Assembly: GCA_964058845.1 (NCBI GenBank)
Contig: CAXKVR010000252.1
Span: 1-51,039, forward strand
Length of the DNA stretch: 51,039 nt
Origin: Carex sylvatica
Lineage: Eukaryota > Streptophyta > Magnoliopsida > Poales > Cyperaceae
Direction of reading: 5' to 3'
The translations under genes and the position numbers were made by a program. This document shows positions 13,328-24,850 of this stretch, in pieces. The stretch's first letter is position 1, and each line of letters opens with the position of its first letter. Under the pieces are notes generated by a model. It was not told the DNA's origin. It worked only from the letters and a program-made list of their open reading frames with translations, and searched no databases.

Positions 13328-13698
13328 TGTTGAGAATAGAATAATAAATGGTCATCACTGCCTAGTGCAGTTTGATAAGATACTCCTCTCTCTCAAGAGA
13401 GATGTAAGTTTGATTTCTGTCAAAGACAGAAAAATATGTGAGTGTGTGGAACGGATAATTTTAAAAAATAAAAATAAATAATGAATATAGCGGGTTAAAT
13501 GTGTAAAATAGAAAAAGGATAAAATTGTAATTTTAGAGAATAGAAAGTTACTGTTGGTATCAATGTTGAATGCAACGGTACAATAGATATTCAACAGTAT
13601 ATATACCCCAAACCTGATCTTTCTTGATTGTAAGAGAGAACATGTATTCAATATCAATAGAAAATACAATACAAATAACCATTCTCATAAAATTTACA
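13328..13698 (+). mobile_element. Copia-type LTR, terminal copy, followed by degraded primer-binding site
   Basis: Terminal-unit version of the LTR. The primer-binding-site relic lies at 13699-13710. This copy is still attached to its internal region: leader, an A26 tract at 13883-13908, and a gag relic with a CCHC knuckle at 14127-14727. It therefore shows what the internal units were cut from. No 3' LTR, integrase or reverse transcriptase is visible downstream. Confidence 0.65.
13362..13460 (+). mobile_element. Possible tRNA-derived SINE nested in the LTR
   Basis: TAGTGCAGTTTGATAAGA resembles a pol III A box. AAGTTTGATTTC (GAGTTCGATTTC in internal units) lies about 45 bp later, in the position of a B box. 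A short TG-rich tail follows. Internal array units have lost the A-box half. The assignment rests on box spacing only. The duplicate is at 48255-48353. Confidence 0.4.
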
Positions 13699-14126
13699 TG
13701 TATCAGAGTACTGATCCCTTTACCAACAAATAACAGAAAATCCAGAGAACATCAGCAAAGACTGATTTATACTAGAAAAGCCACAAGAATCAGTATCAAC
13801 TGATCACATACCGGCAAACAAAAAAAGAGCCGAAACACTCATCCATGTCATGGAGAGAGGGTCAAAAGCCAACAGGGCCACGAAAAAAAAAAAAAAAAAA
13901 AAAAAAAACCATCCTCATCAATCCGTGACAAACATCGAACTTTAACCCCCAAAAAAATTCAATACCAATTCACATCAAAACAGGAAAAAACCCAGCAACA
14001 AAAGCCTGTTCTTAAGAAATTCAAACAAAATCCCCATATACCAATTCTAAAAAATCTGTTCATTCCAATCAGCAAAATCAACAGAGCAAGTTCAAACCTA
14101 AAAGAGTAAGTTCAACTTCCTTCTTC

Positions 14127-14727
14127 ATGAGCCCCTGTCTGAGAGAAAACCTCAAAATCGAACCCCAAAAATGCACCAATTGCAAAATAAAGGGTCATGA
14201 CTATAACAATTGTTGGCTTCTTCATTCTAATCTCCGACCAAAGTGGTGGAAGGAAAAAGGTGGGGGTAGTCAGGGGCGAAACCCTAAGGGGGGAGAAGAG
14301 GAGAGAAGGATTTGCTGGAGCGGTGCTATTTGGCGGACCAAACGAAGAGAAGCGATTTGCTTCTGTCGAACCGAGTGAAGGAGCTCAACCAAGCGGATTC
14401 ACGAAGGGAGCCGGGTCCGCCTCCAACACTAGCGGGTTCGCCCATACTAACGGATCTGCAGCTGTATCCAGATCCGAATTTGCAAAGATTCTCTCCTATC
14501 TAAGTGGGCTGTTGAATGGAAAGCCCAACACAGGTTTTGTTAAAACTCAATACTTAATAGAAACCCAAACCGAAAAAAATAAATATGTAATACCAAACAA
14601 AAGAATTGATACAAGTCCAAACAAAGATAAAACAAACTTTGGTGAAATAAGTCGATTAAAATGTACATATCTAGATAGTTTAGATCACGAATATTTCAAA
14701 AATAAGTTTAGATCACCAATAGTTTAG
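14127..14727 (+). pseudogene. Copia gag relic with zinc knuckle, frameshifted
   Basis: The frame from 14127 reads CTNCKIKGHDYNNC, a CX2CX4HX4C zinc knuckle, followed by WLLHSNLRPKWW, the sequence that usually follows the knuckle in plant copia Gag proteins. The frame changes near 14240-14310. The continuation (GFAGAVLFGGPNEEKRF to about AKILSYLSGLLNGKPNTG) lies in the frame that stops at 14727. The N-terminal part of Gag is not recognisable, and no protease, integrase or RT follows. It is a non-functional remnant belonging to the LTR at 13328. A second copy is at 49020-49620. Confidence 0.6.
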
Positions 14728-14754
14728 ATCACGAATTTTTAATCATTAAAAATA

Positions 14755-14962
14755 GGACATGGATAGTGTTTTGTTTTTCTTTTTATTCATGAGTTCTCTT
14801 GCGCCTCGGATAGTCGAGGTAGGGCGGTTTTATTTAAAAGTGCATAAACTAAAACAAATTTTCTTGTCAAAAATTCAGGTACTGTTTTTAACATGAAGTA
14901 GTTTATTGTTGAAGTTCATTTGTTGCTTGCTTTCTATTTACCTTTTAAAGAGTGCAGTTTAC
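14755..14962 (+). pseudogene. Diverged relic of an AAC 3'UTR
   Basis: Matches the region 60-270 bp downstream of the AAC stop codon (compare 12803-12983): ATAGTGTTTTGTTTT, TTTTTATTCATGAGTT, CCTCGGATAGTCGAGGTAG, GCATAAACTAAAACAA and AACATGAAGTAGTTTATTGTT occur in the same order with substitutions and small indels. No coding exon precedes it; the copia relic does. It is an older paralogous 3' end and not part of the recent array. Its duplicate is at 49648-49855. Confidence 0.6.
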
Positions 14963-16072
14963 ATGTTTTCTTGTTTTATATATTCTGAATGTGAATTGCC
15001 TCTCTCTATTTTCTCTGTTACTCTCGGCGCAACTGAGCATTTATTCTCTTCCTTCTTACAGCTGGCTCAATTTTTGTTTTTGCACTTTTTTTTAATCTCA
15101 AAATTGAGAGCGCTGCTCCCATTCCAAAGCTGACTAGAACTGTCCAGTTCCATCCTTTTCATTCTTCTTCATTTCCTCTATTAGCCACCTCCATTTTGCT
15201 TTTTTGGTTGGTCTTGGTCCTTTTTTCCCCTTCTTTTTATGGGTCAACACTCAACACATGGCCCCTATGTGAACAGTTATTTTCATTGTAACCGTTATAG
15301 CGGTTAGTGTTGTATGTATATAACGGTTGTATTGATGGTGTTTATACAGTCCTAATGGTTGTAATAATTCTACGAAAACTGAGAGGGCACCAGAGAGGCT
15401 GTTCATAATCCTTATATTTTGAATATGTAGGTTGTTTTTAGCCTTGGATTGCCAGCCAGTCATACATGCAGATTGTCAACTGGAAGTTGAAAAGGTTTGA
15501 TCATAACATCACGAATCTCCAAGCATATTTGAGACATGAATTGCCAAGATGTCATCAATTTGGATTGCCAGTTTGTTATTTTGACGATCATTTTTCCTAA
15601 CAGCTGTCATGGTTTCGTTTGCTCTCTTAACGGTTTACTAAACTATAAAGTGATTTCCATAGTGAATCGTTATAAAGGCTTAGTGCACATAACACAATTG
15701 TTGCAACAGTAATCTGCACAGAAATGCTGATATGGGGTGGTGTTATGTTTTTGTTCTGAATATTTTTATGGTGCATTGTGCTGCACTTGAATTTTAAAGT
15801 ACACTGTGCTGTACTTTGATTTTATAAAAGTAGATCATGTTGCACTTGAATTTTCATGAAAGTGCACCATATTGTGGTTGAATTACATGTGTTTATATTT
15901 TTAGAATAAAACAGCAAAAATGACTAGTAAACGAAAGAACTCGCAACATAGAAGACTCCAAATCCGGTGAAGGCCGAATGCAGTTGCTTGGATGATGGGA
16001 CGGCCTAAATTGGCTGGGAACAAATCTTGATTCTCTATTCTTCTCCATTAAACTTTTAACAAATTTTATTAA
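14963..16072. other. Intergenic flank between the AAC array and the WAK gene
   Basis: No convincing gene. Near 15285-15335 are several CCGTTA/TAACGG motifs around a TATATAAC, which may be a remnant LTR promoter. A set of imperfect repeats follows at 15771-15884. Short open frames here have no recognisable domains. Confidence 0.5.
15771..15884 (+). repeat. Imperfect tandem repeat, about 33-bp period
   Basis: Four degraded units of the type GTGCATTGTGCTGCACTTG followed by AATTTT: GTGCATTGTGCTGCACTTG, GTACACTGTGCTGTACTTTG, ATCATGTTGCACTTG and GTGCACCATATTGTGGTTG. A duplicate lies at 50664-50777. Confidence 0.5.
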
Positions 16073-16299
16073 TTGACAACATCTCTCTTTCCATTTATCA
16101 CTTTCCTACATACACAAATGTCCCAGGTTACTCCCAGTAATAAACAATACAAATACAGAGCGGCAAGGTATTATTTGGCACAGTACATTCAAGAAAATAA
16201 CAGTAACAATAGAATTGCAAGAAAACAATCAAATACAATAGTTACAGAATATGATATCTTGACAGGAAACCAAATTTTAAGCAGTTTTGTTAACCCACA

Positions 16300-19200
16300 T
16301 CACCTCGGTGCTCCGGTGATGCTTTCCAACACAGCACTATATTGGGTACTATTAAAATCAGATGCATTTGACATAGAGAAAAAATTGGTTTCACCGAGCA
16401 AGCTCTCTGTCTCTTCTTCATCAATTTTCGGTCCGGGCAAGTTGTTATGAAACCTCACTAACTTCTGCAATTCTTCCACAACTTGCCTCATTGTCGGTCT
16501 ATCATCTCCTTTTGGGCTCAGACACTTGAGTGCAATCTCAGAAATTTCATCAAGAATCTCCATAACACTCTCCTCATTAGCTATTTCTACATCAAACATC
16601 TCATGATGCTCATTTTTCCTTGCTTTTGAAAGAAAAGATGTAGCTAACGGCTGCTTTTCCCCATTTTCTTCTGTATAAACTGCCACCTTCCTCGTTATGA
16701 GCTCCAACATTACTACCGCAAAGCTATATACATCACTGTTCTTTGTTATTATCTGCGTGTACAGGCACTCAGGGTCTAGGTACCCATGTGAAAAATGGAC
16801 AAGCTCGACAATTTCATTTACCGGCACAACACTTGAAGCTCCAAAATCGGACACCTTCCCAGTATAGTTAGCATCTAATAGTATATTAGCAGACTTAACA
16901 TCACCATGAATGATAGAGTGAGAGATGGAAGAGTGCAGATGATCTAGAGCCACTGCCGAATCGAGAGCAATTTTTAGCCGAGTACCCATGGAAATTGACT
17001 TTCTACTTCCCTTTCTATGAAGCAAATCAAAAAGTGACCCGTTGGGGACAAACTCATAGACCAACATTGGAATTTTAACCTCTAAACAACAGCCCAATAA
17101 TCTCACTATATTCTTGTGGTTTATTTGTGAAAGAAGAATGATTTCATTCACAAATTCTCCTCTTTGTGCATCTTCAACTTCCTTTGCTTTCTTGATGGCA
17201 ACAACGTGGTTATTTTCTAATAACCCCTTGTACACATTCCCCTGGCCTCCCCTGCCTAATATATGAGCATCACTGTAATTATCAGTTGCATTTTCTATTT
17301 GCGTTTTACTGAACACACGGAGATGGTTCTCCATCATCTCATAGTATCTGTTATACTTTTCTTTTTCCTTCATATGCCTTCTTTGTTGTTGATACCAAAC
17401 TACCAGGAAACAGAAGCCCAACAAAACAGCAACGCCAAGAATACCAGCTGTAAATTCAATAACAAACTTGACTATGCTGGAAACATAAGCATCATTACCA
17501 CTAACAAGAATAATTATAGAAAAAATAATAACCAAGTAATTGTAGTAAGAACAACAACAATATTTTAGAAAAACACCGCAACGAATAAAAACAGAAGATA
17601 GAATAGCCATATAATGTATGATTGTTTATGCGTTAGCGACGTACCTCGGTACTTCGAATTTTGTTATAACACAATTCAAAATTACTTGTCTGAATTCTCT
17701 TCCAGCAATAACTATTGGTGCAAAATTCAATGCATAGATCTTGTTTATTATTATATATTTTACTTGTTTATTGCAAAGCCATACAGAATGTTTCAAACTT
17801 TTAATTGGCTGCTCAATTGGAGAGCGGCTTTACCCATACACTCTGGTTATGTAAAAGAGAGTTAGGTGGAAAAATAAATAAGAACAAAGGCCAGATAATT
17901 CAGAACGACTGATCAGTTATCTAGAGTATAGACTACTTGTAGTGTATTAGGCTGTAGAGAAATTAACCTCATTTATAAATGGATTTTTTACTGTCACTAT
18001 CCGCGAGGGTAAAGTGTTTTTTACTGTTAGTATCGTCGCAGATAGTCCTGTCAATAATAACGATACTATTGGGAATAGCGTTGAAAAATAAATTGTACAA
18101 ATAAATATAAATATAATTAACTATCCTCAATGCCATGTGGCAATATCATCACTGGCTAGCATTAGATAAAAAGGGAGTTAATTTAAACTCCACTTTTTCA
18201 CCTAACTTAGAAATTTTACCGTTGTAATTAATAAATAGGGATCCGTTGGAGTGTATCTATAAATACACCATGTAACATCAGAAATTAATTAGAACTTTTT
18301 CATCATCGTTTTCAAATTCCTCTGTCTCAACTTTTTATCAAATAGCAATTTCTATTGACTTACCCGCAGCAATAGTTACTTTTACCCTGGCGACTAGTGG
18401 TAGATTCTTGTAGTAAATATTTAATTTAATAGCTCATTTATCTCAATAAAGAAAGAGTACTTACCAATAGCCACTCGAGCAGGATAGGGAAACTTCTGTG
18501 GATCGATCAAGATATCTTTGGTGCAATTTCCAATTGTGGCATTGCCATTTGTTCCTTCTCTACAGGAACACTCGTAGCTTCCCTCTGTATTTGTGCAATT
18601 TCCATGGCAGGGATATTTATCCGGAAATTTGCATTCATCAATATCTGTTCAGCTCCAAACACAGTAAAAATTAGAGAATGAATTATTTTACAAGCTTAAT
18701 TAGAATAATAACGATATATATTTTCTACAATTTTGATTTTACAAGCTTTCAGAAACACTATCAAAATTCCTGTGAAATGCAAAATAACAAAAATAGTTTG
18801 ACATAAGAGAGACAATATATGCATCAGGCAAAAGTTAATTACCTGTGCATCCATTTGGGATGTAGGGATTGCCCTCATATCCTTCCAAGCATTTGCAAAT
18901 GTATCCCTCACCATTGGTACTATTGTTGCATCCGCTGTATTTGCTTTGGCATGCTGAACTAACACTGCTTTCAACATGTGTTCCCAGGCATGTTACGTTT
19001 TCTCGAATAGCCCAATCAAGTACAACTGGGACCATTTTCATATTCCTCTCAAAGAATCCGAGCCCTCGTAGATCCTGGACACTGAAGTTGTACCAGTCTT
19101 CCTGCACCAGCATTGCATAATTGCATGGATTGAATGACCAGGCTTTGTTTTCAGTTAAAACCCACTGTACTTCATAGTGGTTGAGCCCTATTGGGATGGC

Positions 19201-19758
19201 TGTCTGGCAACAACCCAACCCATTGCAGGAACCACCATCACCAGTTGTGCTGCTCAGGCTATCACAGAAGGAATAACAGCCTGATGAGTACTTATGATTG
19301 TTAGCTTGGTCAGCAGAAATTAGTGCCAGTGCATAGCAGCCAATTACAGTGAACTTATTGCGTCTGTTGGAGAAGAGAAATGGTTTTAATCCTTTGAGAC
19401 CAATCGTTGGAAAGGTATAATTACCCACATTGTTCGTCCGGTTTTTATAGCAGTCATAGCCGATGTAATTGAGGACTTGTACTTCAGCAGTGGTTATGTT
19501 GATATCTAACACTTCGATATTTTTACCCAAGATTAGTTTCGGGGGACTGGTGGAGTTGTTGCACGTAAGTTTAAATCCCTCCCGGTAACAGCCACGAAGG
19601 GTGCCGAATGGGTAGGGGATGGTGATGTTCCCGCATTTGTCTGGGCAATCGGGAAGTAATGTGGGAAATGTTGAGGCTACCAAAGGTGTTGGCAAGAGTA
19701 GGCTTATTAGTGTGAGGTAAACAAAGCACTGTAATAGTGATTGTGTCACACAAGCCAT
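16300..19758 (-). CDS. Wall-associated receptor kinase-like protein (WAK/WAKL family)
   Basis: Complement join(16300..17447, 18465..18644, 18843..19758), 747 residues. A signal peptide covers about 1-29. The GUB_WAK pectin-binding-type region starts CPDKCGNITIPYPFG (38-52) and is cysteine-rich. An EGF-like stretch lies at about 267-304, and a calcium-binding EGF (DIDEC, then CHGNC and YECSC) at about 306-353 is encoded by exon 2. The membrane segment is about 362-384. The kinase has GRGGQGNVYKG (430-440), VAIKK with the catalytic lysine at 451, HGDVKSANILL (546-556) and DFG (566-568). The three-exon layout and length fit WAKL genes of the cell wall-plasma membrane interface. HGD replaces HRD, so it is a non-RD kinase, and the stretch before GYLDPE reads LVHFSH where WAKs usually have a TLVQGT-like sequence. 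Substrate or ligand cannot be told from sequence. Confidence 0.9.
17934..18414. mobile_element. Possible CACTA-like relic inside WAK intron 2
   Basis: CTTGTAGTG lies near 17934 and GATTCTTGTAGTA near 18402-18414. Both resemble the right terminal repeat of the CACTA-type element at 38503, and GCGACTAGTGGTAG precedes the second. The ends face the same way and no paired left end is found, so this is a fragment or a chance resemblance. Confidence 0.25.
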
Positions 19759-19840
19759 GGATATCTCTTTCTCTTTGGGTTCCAGTCTATCAATGAGTAT
19801 GGACTGGATATTGGTTTAACAAAGTATTGGTAAATGTAGT

Positions 19841-19846
19841 TTTATA
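19841..19846 (-). promoter_or_regulatory. Candidate TATA box of the WAK gene
   Basis: TATAAA on the minus strand inside TCTATAAAACTACA, about 83 bp upstream of the ATG at 19758. A CT/GA-rich tract lies just further upstream. Position and sequence fit a plant core promoter. Confidence 0.45.
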
Positions 19847-19849
19847 GAG

Positions 19850-22369
19850 ATTGGAAAGACAGTTCTCTTTTTCTTTTTCTTTTCCTTTCTAAATACCATA
19901 CCAGGAAGCAACAGCTAGCGTACAGTATAGGTTACAGGACTTAGACTAGCTAGTCTTACTAGGCTCACAGCCACATTAATTGGAGTACCTTTTACTACCT
20001 AAATTATATAGAAGAAAATTACACTCTTTGTTTATTTAATTAAGAAAAGTTAGTCTGGGACAATATCAGTTTCCACGGCGTCGATTAAGGGTTAACACAA
20101 ATTGATGAATAAAAAGCTTATGATTGCTAATGCTTCTTGCGAAATTTCTAGCAGAATATATATTACACAGATTATCTTTACGTATTTGGAATTAGTTTTC
20201 TTATATGCATTCCCTTTTTGGGTTCTGTAATATAACAATAATTCATTTTTGGTTCAAGAACGTTTCGTGACATTTATGTTTCTAAAGCAGTGCTGCCATA
20301 TTGTTAATATCTTTTTTTTGAAGGTCAGTGAGCGGCTAGCTCATGCATGCCATATTGTTAATTTCAGATTTGATAATTTGCCAAACCGAACCATTCAAAA
20401 AAATAAAAAATAAATAATAGATCGTTGTTCTGAATTAATAATAAATGGATGTCCATGAATCATTTTCTTTTATCAAAAAAATATTTTTCATCACCCATTT
20501 ATTATTATAATTAATTTAGCTGACTTTTTATTTAAAATTTGTTGCCTATAAATAGAAGTTTTGTAAGATTGTATTACACATGAAAAATATATTATTAAGA
20601 AAATAATCATTTTTCTTAATTTTCTAACATTTAATAAGCATGACAGCTCTACTAATTGAAGATTGAAGGTAAACATTGATATATTCTTGATTTGAAGTAT
20701 TTGGTATTGATTTATTTTCATTTATATTTCAATAAAGAATGAATATTCTTTCAGCTACCAACAACACGAACAATAAATATACATGTCTCGCTAAAATTAA
20801 AGTTCAACAACTCGTATCATTCTTAAAGATAAAAAATATTTCTCTTGTTTAGTAATGCAAGATGCCAATTTTAATATTATTTGGGTAGTACAAATTGATC
20901 GAATGCTCCACATGGTTTGGAAACTCGGCTGAGTCCAATCCGAGTTTCACCCGAGTCACGTGTCCATGCGATTTTTTCATCAAAACTCGGTTGAACAGTG
21001 TTTGACTCAACCGAGTTATCCGACTATTAAGCCGAGTCAGTCCTAGTCAGTCTGAGTCAGCCTTGGTTAGCCCGAGTTAGGCTTAGTCAAGTCTAAATCT
21101 GATTGAGTACTTCGGTTATTTTACATTTTATTTTCCTAGCAGTTCTCAATCTATGATTTTAAATTACAAAAAAATATCCAATTATGGAAACATAATTTGA
21201 ACTCGAAAAAAAATTTAACACATACCTTATTAAGATAATCATGTACTAATTTTATGTTGCCAATTTAATCTTGCTTTTCTATGCATAAATAATAGCTAGC
21301 ATGCATAAAAAATGTGATCTATTTATAATATTTGTATTATATTATATAATTAGCGGATTATTTGACTATCATTTTTTGTCTACATACTTTTCTTATAAAT
21401 TATTTTTTTTACCAATGTTTTCCTATATTTTGGCTACAAAATGAGATTTTGTCAAAAATATACAAGTTTTCGATCCAATTCTTCCGATTCCGATTAAGTT
21501 AATGAAATGACTAATTGCCAAGGCATGTCTATACTGGATTTAGAAAACTAGAATCTCTTTGAGTTAATATGATTCCTTCTCTTTAAAATCATATCTGTTA
21601 TTTAAAAATGATTTTTTCAATTACTAAAATTAAAAGATAATGGAAGAGCCGTGTGATTCTGAACACATTCCCTGGTTCTGAAAACGATTGAGATGAAAAG
21701 TTTACTGTTTTATTACATAATTGAGGAAAAAAAAGTGACGGGACATAGCTTTCTTTTGGAGACAGTGAGTGAGATGTAACAGTTCTTTATATATATTCTT
21801 GAGAAATTTCTTGCTCAATGTGTTGTATAGATTATCATTATGTTTTTTTTCTTTCCCCACACCACATACACTAGGTCCAAGAGTTGTGCCGTCAACTGCA
21901 TGTGCGCATTTGATCAAGTCCATCGTAACTCTTATTCTTCTTGGCACAAGTTGCTATGCGCATTTCTTCCACTAGAAATTTAGAACACTTGTTACCAAGA
22001 AGACTTTGAGTCAACCAGAGAAAAATCAACATAGCAAGTGATATTTATTTCACGAGATATTCACTTATATCCAACCGTTTACGTAAATACATTTGAATTT
22101 CTATACTTCTAGAAAATTTTCATTTTCCACAAATTTGACCAACGTGGACTGGATTAATGCTGGCTAATTGCATTTGAAATATTTTGAATCTCATGAAATT
22201 AGTTTGAATTTCTAAAAAAATAGTGCATAGGCACACCTCCAAAATTTTCAATTCAGAGAAAGAGCTTCCAGAATATCAATCTCATGGACAACCACATCTT
22301 TCCTCAATTACAATTAATGCCATTGATTATTTATTTTGAATTGAAACTTTCACCGTGATGAAAATGTGG
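19850..22369. other. Intergenic AT-rich region without recognisable gene
   Basis: No reading frame with recognisable protein features on either strand. At 20920-21110 a degenerate cluster of CGAGT/GAGTC motifs (CCGAGTTTCACCCGAGTC, CAACCGAGTTATCCGA, AGCCGAGTCAGTC) looks like the sub-terminal part of a decayed DNA transposon. The remainder holds AT runs only. Confidence 0.5.
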
Positions 22370-22540
22370 TGAGGCAGCACTGCCTCTAGGCCTTTTTGGA
22401 ACTCAATGTTATATTGCAGCTTTTTACAAAAATCTTTTGTCAGTAGTATATTTTGTGCAAACTAATTGGAACAAATGTTTGTAATTTTTGATGGTTTCAT
22501 TAATGAAACGGGCGTAAAGCCTTTTATCAAAAAAAAAATT
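22370..22540 (+). mobile_element. Possible LINE 3' end
   Basis: The stretch ends TTAATGAAACGGGCGTAAAG, a short CTTTTATC segment and then an A9 tract, resembling the 3' end of plant L1-type LINEs. No reverse transcriptase frame remains. The call rests on the tail pattern only. Confidence 0.3.
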
Positions 22541-23577
22541 TGTCCACATTAAAAATAATTTTGAATGTTTTCAAGATAAAATTGACATGTCCGTAAACAA
22601 GAAGACTTAAAAATAGTTTTTAATAAAAGATAATTGCAGAAACAAAACTGAAAATCCGGATTAATAAGACACAAAATTAAAATTATATTATGTCATTTTC
22701 TTATGGACAACATCAAATATATTAGATGACGTAGCCTTGTCAATAATTTGAGGATCGAGGAGGATATTTTGTCAAGTAACAACATGCATTTAGGTCCAGT
22801 AACAACAACGTGGACAAACAAAATAATGGGTTCTTTGGGCCCATTCCTTTCTGTTCCTATTATGGGCCTAATAGCCCTTTTGTGAGCCACGGAGGGCTTT
22901 TGGTTTTGAGGTCTTTTCTTCAAGAACTGAAATTATTTGAATGGGCACACTAGAAATTTTCCCTAATATTTAAACGGCTACTCTTACTCGATAGGCTGGT
23001 TTGCATTTTGACGTGCACTGTAGGCTTCCTCAAGACGGTGAAGGCCCTGTCAACTCTACGGCTTTCTATGAACCGTGTCATATAACTCCTTCCACCAAAG
23101 CCGAACCTGCTCCTAATCCTTCCATATATATATATCTCATTAGATGTTACAACCGATTCTTCAGCAGCCACATGTCCTAATTCCCAGCTATATGTTACCG
23201 CCTCTTTAATTTCTCAATTCTAACCCTTTTCCAGTTTGTTCTGCATTGGAGTCATCCATTCCTACTTTTACTTCACAATATATCCCTCTTCACGTCCAGA
23301 CATATTGCATAAATCAGACCCGCCCAACCGAACTTCTCTTTCCCACAACTGACCAAGTTTCTACACGTCCCACGCCATCACTACACCCACAAACCCATGC
23401 CTCTACTCAACCTTTATCCATTCTAAGGCCTGTTCCTAGCAGTTTCTCTCCCTCTTAACTAACTCCTACTTTAGGCCCTCCACACAATAACCCTAAGTTA
23501 CCCACAAAAACTCCAAACCCTAAGCTCGTGCATTTCACAAATGGCCTCCAATCTTGATGAGCTGTCCACCTTAAGCT
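22541..23577. other. Region without recognised gene
   Basis: GGGCCC/GGGCCT motifs cluster at 22836-22880. An open minus-strand frame at 22950-23171 (containing RSRFGFGGRSYMTRF) has no ATG and no domain I recognise. A proline- and serine-rich plus-strand frame at 23246-23458 also lacks a known domain and may be retroelement linker sequence. Confidence 0.4.
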
Positions 23578-23751
23578 ATGGCATCATTTAGATTGCCACC
23601 TAAGGTTGCTGCTGATTGGTCACGTTCAGTTCTGGCACGTGTCATTATTGACCGTGTGGTCTTCGATCAGAATTTTCATTCCACTATGCTCAAGGTCTGT
23701 GGTGTCAACCCCTCCACCCAATTTGTTCACTTTTTACTACCGTCTCCTTAG
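23578..23751 (+). pseudogene. Fragment resembling a DUF4283-type LINE/retroelement ORF1 N-terminus
   Basis: Encodes 57 residues including LARVIIDRVVFDQNFHSTML, which resembles the start of plant DUF4283 retroelement proteins. An upstream frame at 23541 starts MASNLDEL in a different phase, suggesting a frameshifted N-terminus. The frame stops exactly where AAC 3'UTR homology begins, so the rest of the element is missing. Confidence 0.35.
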
Positions 23752-23990
23752 ATGATGATGATCAAATTATTTTTTAGGTGAGTAAAACCATGTTGCGTTT
23801 GAATAATCCGATATGAACATGGATAGTCGAGGTTGACAGGTTTTATTTGAAAGTTTCTTGGTTTTGGCATAAACTGAAACAAATTTTGTTGTTTGAAATT
23901 CGAGTACTGTTTTTAACATGAAGTGGTTTATTGTGGAAGTTCATTTGTTGGTTGCTTTCTATTTTGCTTTTAAAGAGTGCAGTTTACATG
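23748..23990 (+). pseudogene. Second diverged relic of an AAC 3'UTR
   Basis: Starts TTAGATGATGATGATCAA, the same sequence that lies a few bases after the AAC stop codon, then follows the AAC 3' region in order: TATGAACATGGATAGTCGAGG, TGGCATAAACTGAAACAA, TTTTAACATGAAGTGG and AGTGCAGTTTACATG. It resembles the relic at 14755 more than the array copies, sharing GAAGTTCATTTGTTG and TTTTAAAGAGTGCAG. No AAC exon precedes it. Confidence 0.6.
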
Positions 23991-24594
23991 TTCCCTGTTT
24001 TATTCTCATTGCTTCGGTTGTACTCTGTTCATTTAGGTATCGATAGAGTCGATAAGCTTTTGACTTAGGTCCGGACACGCTTTGGACTCGGCTCCATCCA
24101 AAGCCTTTCCAGGCCAGACAATGCTATTACATTTAATTAATAAAAATACTAATGAGATATTTTAACTTCATAATAGATTGAATTTCACTTGAACCTTATG
24201 GAATCAATTTGCATTGTCTATATGTATAACAAGCAATAAAAGTAAATGAAAATAGTCATAAAAAATAGAGCCTATTAAATAGGCTCAAGATACTAAATAT
24301 ATATTTTTCTTAATTAGGAGTCATCTTGCTTCTTATTCAAGCAACTAGAGAAGACTATCTTAATACCTGAACCTTTGTTCTCCATGATTCAAAGCCTAAC
24401 AAATTTAGGAGCACCAACAGATTATCATATTAAAACTAATGCTCAAGATAATACAGCTCAATCTTAAATTGCGGGAAAAGAAAATCCAATGCCACACCCA
24501 TCCGGCACCCAGGTCATCCTCTGGTTCAAGTGAGATTTTTTTCTTGATTGTTTTTATTCTGTTCGTCGACTCATCCAAATTATTATATATATCC
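23991..24594. other. Intergenic, nothing recognised
   Basis: AT-rich DNA with no gene, RNA or mobile-element signature that I can support. Confidence 0.4.
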
Positions 24595-24809
24595 TGGAAG
24601 GATGAAACTATATGAAATGCCTTCAATTTTATTTTCCTTGTTTAAATTATTTTAATGCGTCAATATACATGCATTCTTGAATCATTTAGTTTCTTCAATT
24701 TCACTTCTCCGAATTAAGAATTATATCCAGTAAGGCTGAAACTAAATGAAATGCATCTCTTCAATCATTTATTTTTCTTGAATTTTATTTTCCTTGTTTA
24801 AATTATTTA
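24595..24809 (+). repeat. Diverged direct duplication upstream of the F-box exon
   Basis: 24595-24655 and 24728-24809 share AAGGATGAAACTATATGAAATGC / AAGGCTGAAACTAAATGAAATGC-type sequence, followed by CAATTTTATTTTCCTTG or AATTTTATTTTCCTTG and TTTAAATTATTT. The spacing is about 133-150 bp. Substitutions and an insertion show it is not recent. Confidence 0.55.
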
Positions 24810-24850
24810 AGGAATCAATATAAAAGAATAACTTAAACTTTGTTGCTTAG

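Larger units (their letters stand above)
1..13801 (+). repeat. Tandem array 1: 3347-bp units carrying ADP/ATP carrier exons 2-3
   Basis: Position 1 matches 3348, 6695 and 10042, and the same sequence recurs at an exact 3347-bp spacing. The window opens in the tail of one unit and then contains four exon 2-exon 3 pairs. Each internal unit runs in this order: the last 8 bp of a CACTA-type element with its target duplication, the 3' part of AAC intron 1, exon 2, intron 2 with a MITE, exon 3, 3'UTR, then a copia LTR and leader. Internal copies look identical by eye. The fourth (terminal) unit matches them up to about 12981, then differs by scattered substitutions and indels until homology ends at 13801. 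No unit contains exon 1 or a promoter. Whether an exon 1 lies left of the window is not visible. Confidence 0.95.

Noticed and set aside
1..13801. CRISPR-like or satellite array
   Set aside because: The period is 3347 bp with gene exons inside; it is a gene-cassette array in a plant genome, not short repeats with spacers.
16073..16450. 125-residue plus-strand frame
   Set aside because: Overlaps the WAK kinase C-terminus antisense and starts in non-coding flank.
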